Translations under genes and position numbers: made by a program
Origin: Nocardia mangyaensis
Lineage (GTDB): Bacteria; Actinomycetota; Actinomycetes; Mycobacteriales; Mycobacteriaceae
DNA: 64,000 nt
Reading direction: 5' to 3'
NCBI RefSeq assembly: GCF_001886715.1
Contig: NZ_CP018082.1
Location: forward strand, 5,146,001 to 5,210,000
The notes under the pieces: generated by a model
Seen by the model: only the letters and a program-made list of their open reading frames with translations
Told to the model about the DNA's origin: nothing
Databases searched by the model: none
Shown: positions 1 through 9,580 of the stretch, in pieces
How the letters are laid out: each line of letters opens with the position of its first letter
Numbering within the stretch: position 1 is the stretch's first letter

Positions 1-357
1 ACCGGCCGCTGGCCGCACATCCACTTCGAGGTCTACGACTCCCTCAGCACCGCCGTGGCCGGCGACAACGCCCGCCTCACCTCCCAGATCGCCCTCCCCC
101 AGGACGCCTGCGAGGCCGTCTTCGCCGCTGACCCCGGCTACGCCACCAGCACCCGCAACATGTCCGGCGTCACCCTGTCCTCCGACAACGTCTTCGGCGA
201 CGGTTGGGACGCCGAACTCGCCACTGTCACCGGCACACCCACCACCACCATGTCGGTTTCTCTCACCGTCGGTGTCGCCGAGAAGTCCCAGAACACCCAG
301 TCCGACAGCGAATTTCCCGGTGGCGGCCGCCCGCCTGGCGGCGGCCCGCCGCGCTGA
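1..357 (+). CDS. intradiol ring-cleavage dioxygenase-like protein, C-terminal part
   Basis: The reading frame is open from base 1 and ends with TGA at 355-357, so only the last 118 residues are present. It begins TGRWPHIHFEVYDS; the HIHFEV segment matches the part of protocatechuate/catechol 1,2-dioxygenase-like proteins that carries a ferric-iron histidine. The rest (SQIALPQDACEAVFAADPGY) fits secreted actinobacterial members of this family, which often act on unknown aromatic substrates. The last 20 residues are Gly/Pro/Arg-rich, a common disordered tail. The start, signal sequence and remaining iron ligands lie outside the window, so the substrate cannot be named. Confidence 0.72.
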   Translation, partial: TGRWPHIHFEVYDSLSTAVAGDNARLTSQIALPQDACEAVFAADPGYATSTRNMSGVTLSSDNVFGDGWDAELATVTGTPTTTMSVSLTVGVAEKSQNTQSDSEFPGGGRPPGGGPPR

Positions 358-375
358 TCGGCACACGTCTGCTCG

Positions 376-558
376 TCAGTCGAACTGCACTGCCGCCAGC
401 ATGACCCGGGCAAGCTGTTCCGGATCCGGCGACCACGCCGGCTCCGAGCCGCCGAGTGCGCCTTCGCGCCACAGCGTGGCGAAACCGTGGACCAGCGACC
501 ACTGCTCCAGGCAGTGCTTCTCGCCGCCTGCGCCGTGGTCGCCCTCAGCTGAACCCGG
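376..558 (-). pseudogene. TetR regulator remnant (C-terminal ligand domain)
   Basis: The minus strand reads EQWSLVHGFATLWREGAL ... ARVMLAAVQFD before a TGA at 376-378. The pattern (W-S-L-V-H-G-F-A-x-L-W then G-A-L) is typical of the last helices of TetR regulators with a WHG-type C-terminal domain. The frame is closed upstream by an in-frame TGA near 558 and no helix-turn-helix half is attached, so this looks like the 3' remnant of a decayed gene. It lies just beyond the stop of the intact TetR gene at 606-1277 but does not match that gene's own C-terminus, so it is not a recent duplicate of it. Confidence 0.5.
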
Positions 559-605
559 TCAGCAGAGCGAGGGCCCCGGCCCGCCGCCGAGACCGCCACC
601 AAGCC

Positions 606-1277
606 TCAGCCCGCCGACCGCGCCGCCGCCAACCCCAGGTGCACGATCTCGATGAACGCGGTGAGGTCGCGGATCAGGGTGTCGATGTCGCCCGCGGCGC
701 CGGCGTCGGTGTGCAGCCAGTCGGCGACGGTGTCGAACAGGCCGCCGATGGTGGCGACCGCCAGGGCGTGCAGATCGCGGCCGATTCCTTCGGGTGGCAC
801 GAATTCGTGGTCGCGCCAAAGGTTTTCGAGGAACTGGGCGGCCCAGCGGCGGTTGGTGCGACGTTGCAGTTCGACCTTCGCCGAGATGCCGCTGGCCTCA
901 CCGAAGGTCACCTTGGCGACGCGGGGGTCGTCGACCAGCGCGTGAGCGAGGCCGCCGATGACGGCGGTCACGATGGCGTCGCGGTCACCGGAGGTCTTCG
1001 CCAGCTCCGCGACGACCCGGTCCTGCGCCTGTTCGCTGAGCTGCTGGAGCAGCGCGAGGTAGCAGTCCTCTTTGCTGTCGAACAGTTCGTAGAACGCCTT
1101 GTTACCGACGAAGGCGGTCTGACAGATCTGCTCGATGGCGGTGTTGACATAGCCCTCGGCGGCGATCAGCTCGAACGCGGCCGCCAGGATCTGCTCGCGT
1201 CTGCGCGCGCGGCGTTGCTCGGCGTCGAGTCCTTGGATGCGCCGGGCGCGGACTTGGCTCTTGTCGGTCGAGGTCAC
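606..1277 (-). CDS. TetR family transcriptional regulator, divergent from lipase
   Basis: One-component repressor of 223 residues if it starts at the GTG at 1277; an in-frame GTG at 1298 would add seven residues. The N-terminal helix-turn-helix runs from about residue 20 (RREQILAAAFELIAAEGY) through IEQICQTAFVGNKAFYELF, the usual recognition helix with the K-x-x-F/L-Y-x-x-F signature. The C-terminal part is the variable ligand-binding domain. The gene is divergent from the secreted lipase at 1373, and the shared intergenic region carries two overlapping perfect palindromes (1300-1335). It therefore probably represses the lipase/acyl-CoA ligase unit and itself; a fatty acid or acyl-CoA ligand is inferred from those neighbours. 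Confidence 0.85.
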   Translation of the reverse strand: MTSTDKSQVRARRIQGLDAEQRRARRREQILAAAFELIAAEGYVNTAIEQICQTAFVGNKAFYELFDSKEDCYLALLQQLSEQAQDRVVAELAKTSGDRDAIVTAVIGGLAHALVDDPRVAKVTFGEASGISAKVELQRRTNRRWAAQFLENLWRDHEFVPPEGIGRDLHALAVATIGGLFDTVADWLHTDAGAAGDIDTLIRDLTAFIEIVHLGLAAARSAG

Positions 1278-1299
1278 GCAGCTCAGCCTACCGATCACC

Positions 1300-1335
1300 T
1301 GTTTAGAACAAGCACTCTTGTTCTAAACAAGAGTG
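1300..1335. promoter_or_regulatory. two overlapping palindromes, candidate TetR operator
   Basis: The arms TGTTTAGAACAAG (1300-1312) and CTTGTTCTAAACA (1317-1329) form a perfect 13-bp inverted repeat with a 4-bp spacer. A second perfect inverted repeat overlaps it: CACTCTTGTT (1313-1322) and AACAAGAGTG (1326-1335) with a 3-bp spacer. The site sits between the starts of the TetR gene and the lipase gene, where a repressor would block both promoters. Two interleaved sites suggest binding of two dimers. Confidence 0.75.
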
Positions 1336-1372
1336 CGTGCTGTAATCAGGATCACCTACCGAAGGAGATGCC

Positions 1373-2665
1373 ATGCAGCGCAGCACGGCCACCCACCCGT
1401 CACCGCGATCTCGATGGCGCCGTGTGCGCACCCTGCCGCTGGTCGCCGTCGCCGCGCTGGTCACCGCCGGTCCCGCGGCCGCGCAGGACTTCCAGCTCCC
1501 GCCCCTGCCCAACGAAGCGCAGGTGTATCCGGCGCTCGTGCCTGTCCCGACGCCGCAGAACGATCCCTGGTACGACGACCCGGCCGATTTCGCCGCCTTC
1601 GCCAACGGCGATGTGATCCGCAGCCGCGTCGTGCAGACCTACTCGCTCGGTATCCCGATCCCGGTGCACACCACCCAGCTGCTCCTGCGCAGCACCGACG
1701 CGCACGACGCGCCGCAGGCGACCGCGACGACCGTGCTGATGCCGGGCATCCCGTGGCTCGGCCCCGGTGCGCGCCCGCTGATCTCGTATCAGGAGGCCAT
1801 CGACAGCCTGGGCCAGCAGTGCAATCCCTCCTACACGCTGCGGGCCGGGCTGCAGAAGGAGATCGCGCTCATCGGCCAGTTCCTCGCCGCGGGCGCAGCG
1901 GTGGTCGTCACCGATTTCGACGGCAAGAACAACACGATCATGTCGCCGAGCGAGGGACGCATGGTCCTCGACGGCATCCGCGCGGCTCAGCGCGGCGGGC
2001 TCGGTCTCGAGAATTCGCCGATCGGGCTGTGGGGCTACTCGGGCGGCGGCAATTCCTCGGCGTCGGCGGCCGAGCAGCGCCAGCACTACGCGCCCGAACT
2101 CGACATCCGCGGCAGCGCCCAGGGCGGTATCCCCGGCGACAAGGTCGCGATCGCGCCGTTCGCCATCTCGGGGCAGCAGCCGCAGGCCAACTTCACCGGC
2201 TGGCTGGCCATTCTCGGCCTGGCTCGCGAGTTTCCCGAGTTCGACCGCGCACTGCAGCAGTATCTGACTCCGGAAGGCAAGCAGGTCGCCGAGGACCTGA
2301 GAGATCGCTGCCTCTACACCGCCGTCGGCACCACGTTCCTGCGCCCGGTCATCGACTACCTCACCGATCCGGACGCCGCGCTGGCGGCCGCGCACGCGGG
2401 TCTCGCGCAGGCGAGCTTCGGCAAGCCGGAGAACACACCCGACATGCCCCTGCTCATGTGGCATTCGACCACCGACCAGCTGCTGCCCGCCGAACTGGCG
2501 ATCACCGACATCGCCGCCGCCTACTGTGCGCGCGGAGTGGACATGCGCATGTTCTGGGTGCCGATGTCGGAGCACATCAGTGCCGAGATCGTCCCCGAGC
2601 TGGGCACGGTGGCCTGGCTGCTCGCGGTGACCGCGGGCGCCGATCCGGGGCCGCGGGTGTGTTGA
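1373..2665 (+). CDS. secreted lipase, LIP (secretory lipase) family
   Basis: An alpha/beta hydrolase of 430 residues related to the secretory lipases of fungi and actinobacteria (LIP family), which release fatty acids from acylglycerols outside the cytoplasm. The N-terminus has Arg residues, then a hydrophobic stretch (LPLVAVAALVTAGPAAAQ), a clear Sec signal peptide with an AAA-Q cleavage region near residue 38. The nucleophile elbow is WGYSGGGNSS at about residues 222-231, with the serine in GYSGG. A late Asp/His pair (STTDQLL, SEHISAEI) could complete the triad. The start is an ATG with GAAGGAG 6 nt upstream. It is followed 46 nt later by an acyl-CoA ligase, which suggests uptake and activation of the released fatty acids. 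Confidence 0.88.
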   Translation: MQRSTATHPSPRSRWRRVRTLPLVAVAALVTAGPAAAQDFQLPPLPNEAQVYPALVPVPTPQNDPWYDDPADFAAFANGDVIRSRVVQTYSLGIPIPVHTTQLLLRSTDAHDAPQATATTVLMPGIPWLGPGARPLISYQEAIDSLGQQCNPSYTLRAGLQKEIALIGQFLAAGAAVVVTDFDGKNNTIMSPSEGRMVLDGIRAAQRGGLGLENSPIGLWGYSGGGNSSASAAEQRQHYAPELDIRGSAQGGIPGDKVAIAPFAISGQQPQANFTGWLAILGLAREFPEFDRALQQYLTPEGKQVAEDLRDRCLYTAVGTTFLRPVIDYLTDPDAALAAAHAGLAQASFGKPENTPDMPLLMWHSTTDQLLPAELAITDIAAAYCARGVDMRMFWVPMSEHISAEIVPELGTVAWLLAVTAGADPGPRVC

Positions 2666-2711
2666 CCGTGTGTTCTGACCTCGACCCCCTTGACCGACAG
2701 GCTGATTCGAC

Positions 2712-4280
2712 ATGAACCCCACCCACTGGATTCGCACCGCCGGCACATCTGCGCGACAGATCCGCGCCATGCAGCGCGCCGGACTCATCGACCTCCGGCG
2801 TCCCGATCAGGTCGTCCAGACCGCCCGTGCGATGCGCATTCTCGGGCCGATCGCCGGCGGCATCCGGACCGCGGCGCGGCGCTCACCGGACCGCATCGCT
2901 GTCGTCCACGATGATCGGCAGGTCAGCTACCGGGAACTCGACGAGCGCACCGACGCGATCGCCGCCCGCTGGCATGCCGAGGGGCTGCGGGCACGAGACA
3001 CCATCGGCGTGCTCGGGCCCGATGGCCTGCGCCTGGTCGAAACCATGGCCGCCGCGGCGAAACTCGGCTGCAAGCTGGTGCTGCTGAACACCGGATTCGG
3101 TGCGGCGCAGCTGCGTGATGTGCTCGTTCGCGAACAGGTCGGCGCACTCGCACTCGACCCGAGCCTGACCGCGCTCGCGGCCGATCTGCCCGACGGGATC
3201 ACCCTGCTCGACACCGAAGGCGCCGACACCACCTCCCGCCTGCCCGACCCGGCCGAGCAAGGCGGGTTCGTCCTGCTCACCGGCGGCACGACCGGCACAC
3301 CCAAGGGCGCCCCTCGTCGGGTCGAATCACCCTTGGCTGGTGCGCAATTCGTCGATCGAGTGCCCTTGCGGCGCGGACAAACCGTTTTGCTGTGCGCACC
3401 CCTGTTCCACGGCACCGCACTGTCACAGTTCATCCTGGCGCTGAACCTCGGTTCGACGATCGTGCTGCACGGCAGGTTCGACGCGGCGCGGGCACTCGCC
3501 CAGATCGCCGAGCATCGCGCCGACATGGTGGTGCTGGTGCCGACGATGCTGCGCCGCATCCTCGATCTGGATCCAGAGGTGCTGTCCGCCACCGATACCG
3601 AGTCGCTGCGGATCATCTTCACAGCGGGCGCCGCTCTACCCTCCTCGCTGGGGACGCGGGCGATCGAGGTGTTCGGTCCGGTGATCTACAACTTCTACGG
3701 CTGCACCGAGACCGGCACCGCGACCATCGCCACGCCGCAGGACTGGCTCGCCGCCCCGGGCACGGTCGGCAAAGCGCCCGTGGGTATCTCGGTCGCGCTC
3801 TACACCGAGGACGGCACCCACATCACCGAGCCGGAGGTGGTCGGCACCGTGTACGTCGGCAACTCCATCGCCTTCAACGGGTATTCCGGTGGTGGGTCCA
3901 AGCAGGTGCGAGGCGGGCTGATGAGCACCGGCGACCTCGGCCATTTCGACTCCGGCGGCAGGCTTTTCATCGACGGCCGAGACGACGACATGATCGTCTC
4001 CGGCGGTGAGAACGTCTTCCCCGGCGAGATCGAGGACCTGCTCTACCGGCACCCGGCGATCACCGAGGCCGCGGTGGTCGGCGTCGGTGACGAGGAGTTC
4101 GGCCAGCGTCTGGCCGCCTTCATCGTTCGCGGCGCGGAACTCGACGCCGACGCGGTCCGCGCCTACGTGAAGACACACCTGGCCCGCTTCAAAGCACCAC
4201 GCGATGTCGTCTTCGTCGACGAACTACCCCGCACGCCCACCGGCAAGATCGATCGCCGCGGCATCGCGGCATTGAGCTGA
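2712..4280 (+). CDS. fatty acid-CoA ligase (AMP-binding, FadD type)
   Basis: ANL-superfamily acyl-CoA synthetase of 522 residues: it adenylates a fatty acid with ATP and transfers it to CoA. Motifs in order are the phosphate-binding loop LLTGGTTGTPKG (residues 189-199), YNFYGCTETG (adenine-binding motif), STGDLG, the hinge DGRDDDMIVSGGENVFP and the catalytic lysine in PRTPTGKIDRR near the C-terminus. Length and N-terminal leader resemble mycobacterial FadD2/FadD12-type enzymes; chain-length preference cannot be read from sequence. It lies directly downstream of the secreted lipase on the same strand and probably belongs to the same TetR-controlled unit. It is convergent with nrdF across a strong terminator. 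Confidence 0.9.
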   Translation: MNPTHWIRTAGTSARQIRAMQRAGLIDLRRPDQVVQTARAMRILGPIAGGIRTAARRSPDRIAVVHDDRQVSYRELDERTDAIAARWHAEGLRARDTIGVLGPDGLRLVETMAAAAKLGCKLVLLNTGFGAAQLRDVLVREQVGALALDPSLTALAADLPDGITLLDTEGADTTSRLPDPAEQGGFVLLTGGTTGTPKGAPRRVESPLAGAQFVDRVPLRRGQTVLLCAPLFHGTALSQFILALNLGSTIVLHGRFDAARALAQIAEHRADMVVLVPTMLRRILDLDPEVLSATDTESLRIIFTAGAALPSSLGTRAIEVFGPVIYNFYGCTETGTATIATPQDWLAAPGTVGKAPVGISVALYTEDGTHITEPEVVGTVYVGNSIAFNGYSGGGSKQVRGGLMSTGDLGHFDSGGRLFIDGRDDDMIVSGGENVFPGEIEDLLYRHPAITEAAVVGVGDEEFGQRLAAFIVRGAELDADAVRAYVKTHLARFKAPRDVVFVDELPRTPTGKIDRRGIAALS

Positions 4281-4284
4281 GGCA

Positions 4285-4319
4285 CAAGACGGCGGCGACG
4301 AGGGGTCGCCGCCGTCTTG
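4285..4319. terminator. bidirectional hairpin between acyl-CoA ligase and nrdF
   Basis: CAAGACGGCGGCGA (4285-4298) and TCGCCGCCGTCTTG (4306-4319) form a perfect 14-bp stem with a 7-nt loop. It lies between two convergent genes whose stops are about 60 nt apart, so it can end transcription from both sides. No U-run follows, as is common in actinobacteria. Confidence 0.75.
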
Positions 4320-4341
4320 GGTGTCACCCGGCGCTACCGCC

Positions 4342-5652
<1,311 letters not shown>

Positions 5653-5653
<1 letters not shown>

Positions 5654-7197
5654 CAGGACTTCGCCTCCTCGGTCACCGGCACCGCGGGGGTGCCGTCTTC
5701 GTCGTCAGGGGTGCCGGCTCGTTTCCACGGCAGCAGGGACATGAGCACACCGAACAGGATCGCCGCGCCCGCGACCCCCCAACCCGCGGCGAGCACGTAG
5801 CTCGTGGTGTATCCGCCGTAGTTCTCGTCGAACTCCTGGCGCAGGCTGTCGATCATCATCCACACCAGAACCAGCGGAGTGATCACCCCGAGCAGGATCA
5901 CCCACACCGGTCCGACCTTCAGGCTGGAGACGGTGTCGGTGTGCAGTTTGAGCACGCCCAGCTTGCGCAGTACCCAGGCCACGAGGACCACTGCGACAAA
6001 GGCCGCGAGGACGATGCCGTACTGGTTGATGAAGTGGTCGGCGACGTCGAGCAGGTACAGACCGTTGCGCGTGGGGAACAGCGCGATCGAGACCACGGCG
6101 GTGAAACCACCGATGATCAGCACCGCGGGAACCCTGGCCAGGCCGGTACGGTCCTGGACCGAGGAGACGATCACCTGGACGATGCTGATGAGCGAGCTCA
6201 GCCCGGCCAGCACCAGGCAGGTGAAGAACAGGATGCCGAACCAGGCCGCGCCAGCGGACAATTCGGAGATGATCGTCGGGAAGGCGACGAACGCCAAGCC
6301 GGGGCCGCTGGTCGACGCCTCGCTCACCGCGACCCCGGTCTGGTGCGCCATGAAGCCGAGGGTGGCGAAAACGCCGATTCCGGCGAGGATCTCGAACGAG
6401 CTGTTGGCGAAGCCGGCGACCATGGCGGATCCGCTGAGGTCGGCTTTGCGGCGCAGGTACGACGCGTAGGTGACCATGATGCCGAAGCCGACCGACAGCG
6501 AGAAGAAGATCTGCCCGTACGCGGCCACCCACACCTTGCCGTTGGTGATGCTCGACCAGTCCGGGCTGAAGAACGCGTTGAGCCCGTCGAGCGCGCCGGG
6601 CAGGAACAGCGCGCGTACCACCAGGATGACGAACAGCACGATCAGCAGTGGAATGAAGACCTTGCTGGCGATTTCGATGCCACGCCGGACACCGAGCGCG
6701 AGCACGATCAAAGTCACCGCCCACACCGCGATCAGCGGCCACAGCACCCCGGGCACGAACGGCGCGGCGAATCCGGGTTGCTCGGCGATGTGCAGGAAGT
6801 CCTCGAAGAAGAACGTCTCCGGATCGGCGCCCCACTGCTGACCCACCGAGAATCCGACATAGCGCATCGCCCACGCGATGATCACCGCGTAATAGACGGC
6901 GATGACGAAACTGATCGCCACCTGCCACCACCCGATCGGCTCGGCCGCGCGCGCCATGCGCCGGAAAGCCAGCGGCGGTGAGCCACGGAACTTGTGGCCG
7001 ATCGTGTATTCGAAGATGAGCAGCGGGATGCCCGCCGAGAGCAGAGCGACGAGATAGGGCACCAGGAAGGCACCGCCACCGTTCTCGTACGCGACATAGG
7101 GGAACCGCCAGATGTTGCCGAGGCCGATCGCCGAGCCGATCGCCGCGAGCAGGAAGCCCGCCCTCGTCGCCCACTGTTCCCTGGCCGGTGCGGTCAT
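5653..7197 (-). CDS. metP: sodium-dependent amino-acid importer, NSS family large subunit
   Basis: Neurotransmitter:sodium symporter family (LeuT fold), 514 residues with about 12 membrane helices. It starts MTAPAREQWATRAGF and has the family's TM1 signature IGSAIGLGNIWRFPY, where substrate and Na+ bind. With the small subunit directly downstream, the best match is MetP of the MetPS methionine and alanine importer; substrate specificity is inferred from that pairing. The start at 7197 is preferred over an in-frame ATG at 7245 because the family begins a few residues before the REQWxxRxGF motif. The C-terminus (DDEDGTPAVPVTEEAKS) is hydrophilic and cytoplasmic. Confidence 0.88.
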
Positions 7198-7463
7198 GTG
7201 CACTCTCCATCCGCTGACGACGCCGTCTGCTCCGATTCGCGACAAACGTAGTGTAGGGAGCCGACAGCGCTCGATTCTCGCGAAACAGGTCTCGTCATGG
7301 CGTCGATCGGGCCGGATCAGGCATCCGGCGGATCGGCGCGGTGAGCGAGCGCCTCGACGACGCGGGCCGACCTGATGCGGCTCCGCGACCGGAGATCGGG
7401 CACACTGGGCACCCGGTACAGGCAGTGGACAGGCGGGGATGCCCCGTGCGAGGGGGATTTTCG

Positions 7464-8450
7464 ATGCTGGTGCGCCGTTCGGCGATGGTCGTCGCCGTCA
7501 TGCTCGGCCTGGTGGCGTGCCAGGACGAGCTGCCCGGACAACCCGCCGACACCCCGATCTCGGTCGCCGCTTCGATGCCGGAATTCTGGAAGACCGCTCC
7601 CAGCTCCGACGACAAGCGCTGGGAGCTTCTGCGCAGGATCCGCGCGATCGACGTGTGTGCGCTCATCCCCCGCTCGGTTCTGGCACGCTTCGGCGAGCCG
7701 CTGCGCGTCGAGATCGACGATCCGGACAGCTGCTCGGCGACCTTCGGCTCCCTCGAACACGGCAAGGGAACCGAGATCAGCTGGGCGCTCGGGGTGGCTC
7801 CCCGCGGCTACACCTGGGGCGAAACCAAGCGCGACGAGGTCGACGGGATCACGGTCGGCATGCTCCGCGATCTCGATGCTTCACCGCAGCTGGAAGGTCA
7901 GCTCACCGAGCGGAGTTGCTCGGCCATTGCCAGTTTCGCCAATACCGTCACACTGCCGCTGCGGGTGAGCACGCCACTGGGCACCGAACCGTGCCCAGCC
8001 GCCCAGGCGGCGCTGACCCAGGCGATGAGCGCACTCGCCGACGAGCCTGCCCAGGGCACATCCCCGGACACCCCGGACACGGTGCTGCTCGGGGAGGATC
8101 CGTGTGCGGTGGCGACCGCCCTCGGCGTGCAGGCGCCGGTGCTCGACCAGCGACTGTGGGGCTGCCAGTTCAGCTATCGCGATGGCACCGTCGACGTGGA
8201 CTACACCTACGACAGCGAGGGTCTGGTGGTGCGCGGCGAGCCGCTGTTCGTGGTCAACGGCCACAAGGCGTACGGAGATCCGGACATCGACAGCGAATTC
8301 GGCTCCTATGCTGCGGTTCTCGGACCCGAGCTACCCGGTCCCGACACCTATGCCGGCCCGAACCTTCCCGTCGTCCGGGTCTTCGGTTCCGACCGCGCGA
8401 ACGTCGAAGCGGTCCTGCGCGCCACCACCGAACTCTTTCCCGCCCGCTGA
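7464..8450 (+). CDS. DUF3558-like lipoprotein, paralogue 1 of 3
   Basis: Predicted lipoprotein of 328 residues. The signal peptide ends in the lipobox LVAC, with the lipidated Cys at residue 19. The mature protein has two related halves: the first with AIDVCALIPRSVLARFG, the second with VLLGEDPCAVATALG. The D-x-C/D-P-C motif followed by a short helix is the hallmark of DUF3558 lipoproteins of mycolate actinobacteria. Paired Cys residues in each half suggest disulfides. The ATG follows GAGGGGGA. It is the first of three tandem genes with the same layout; function unknown. An in-frame longer version from 7341 lacks a signal peptide and is rejected. Confidence 0.75.
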   Translation: MLVRRSAMVVAVMLGLVACQDELPGQPADTPISVAASMPEFWKTAPSSDDKRWELLRRIRAIDVCALIPRSVLARFGEPLRVEIDDPDSCSATFGSLEHGKGTEISWALGVAPRGYTWGETKRDEVDGITVGMLRDLDASPQLEGQLTERSCSAIASFANTVTLPLRVSTPLGTEPCPAAQAALTQAMSALADEPAQGTSPDTPDTVLLGEDPCAVATALGVQAPVLDQRLWGCQFSYRDGTVDVDYTYDSEGLVVRGEPLFVVNGHKAYGDPDIDSEFGSYAAVLGPELPGPDTYAGPNLPVVRVFGSDRANVEAVLRATTELFPAR

Positions 8451-8528
8451 ACCGGAACGAGACGACCGAGTCAGCTGCCGGCAGTTCGAAGCGGCCTCGA
8501 CATCAGCGCCAAAGAAGGGAAAACGACT

Positions 8529-9476
8529 GTGCGACGGATTCTCATGCTCATCGCCGCGAGTCTGACGGCAGTCGCCTGTCAGGGCGGGCAGGCCACGGAT
8601 TCCATGCCCGAGGGCGGATTCTGGTCCACGGGAGCGGTATCCGATGACGAGAAGCTCGCCGTCATCCAGAAGGTGCGTGCGATCGATGTGTGCGCGCTGC
8701 TGCCTCGCGAATCGCTCGCCGCGCTCGGACAGGTGAGCGAGGTCGAGAATGTGCAGCCTGATCAGTGCCGGGCGAACATCGCCGTCGACGGACATCCGGG
8801 CGGGATCGCCGCGACCTGGAGCGTCGGGACGTCGTACGGGGTGGTGGAGCCAACGATGGGTGAGCCGGTGGTCGAGCGGGCCATGGGCGATGTGCGGGTG
8901 CTCTATCGCGACGAACCATCCACCTCCGCCGACCCGCAGGTCCGCGACAGTTGTGACGCGCGCGCCGCGTTCGTCTCCGGTGCCGACCTCATGCTGAGTG
9001 TGCGTGCGCCCCAGGATGCCTGTGCGACAGTCGAGGACCTGCTTCGCATCGCACTGGTCCAGTGGCGGGACGAACCCGCCCACGGAAGCTCGCCGGATTC
9101 CGACCGCACGGCGATCACCGGGGCCGATCCGTGCGCGGTCGCCGCCTTCCTCGGCACACGTGTCCCGGTGGCCGATCATGGCATCGCCACCTGCAGGCTG
9201 ACCGTCGATGGCCATGAGGCCATCGTCACCTTCGGCTACGGCCCGGAACGCTCGGTCACCAGCGCCACCCCCGCCTTCGCCGCCGGGCCTGGCCAGGTGT
9301 ATCGCTCCGAGGGTGCGCAATCCGACATCACCTCGCTGACCGCGATCGTCGGCCCCGCTCTCGCCGCGAGTGCGGCCGACTCGCTGCTGGGCCCACAGGT
9401 GCCGACGGTCCGGGTCACCACCGACGCCGCGGTCGCCGAGAAGATCATGCGCGAGGCGCTGGCGCTGCTGCCCTGA
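8529..9476 (+). CDS. DUF3558-like lipoprotein, paralogue 2 of 3
   Basis: Predicted lipoprotein of 315 residues starting at a GTG preceded by GAAGGGA. The lipobox is AVAC with Cys17. It repeats the two-half layout of its neighbours: AIDVCALLPRESLAALG in the first half and AITGADPCAVAAFLG in the second, linked by DEPAHGSSPDS (paralogue 1 has DEPAQGTSPDT). It lies 78 nt after paralogue 1 on the same strand and is probably co-transcribed. Divergence between paralogues is large, so this is an old duplication. No function is known. Confidence 0.72.
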   Translation: MRRILMLIAASLTAVACQGGQATDSMPEGGFWSTGAVSDDEKLAVIQKVRAIDVCALLPRESLAALGQVSEVENVQPDQCRANIAVDGHPGGIAATWSVGTSYGVVEPTMGEPVVERAMGDVRVLYRDEPSTSADPQVRDSCDARAAFVSGADLMLSVRAPQDACATVEDLLRIALVQWRDEPAHGSSPDSDRTAITGADPCAVAAFLGTRVPVADHGIATCRLTVDGHEAIVTFGYGPERSVTSATPAFAAGPGQVYRSEGAQSDITSLTAIVGPALAASAADSLLGPQVPTVRVTTDAAVAEKIMREALALLP

Positions 9477-9580
9477 CCTGCCCGCGCCGACCGGGATGTT
9501 TGCGCACCAGTTGCTGCTGCGGGCAGACTCGATGGTCGGACGCCGATTCCGGCCCGAGTCTGTCGAGGACAGGGGTGACG

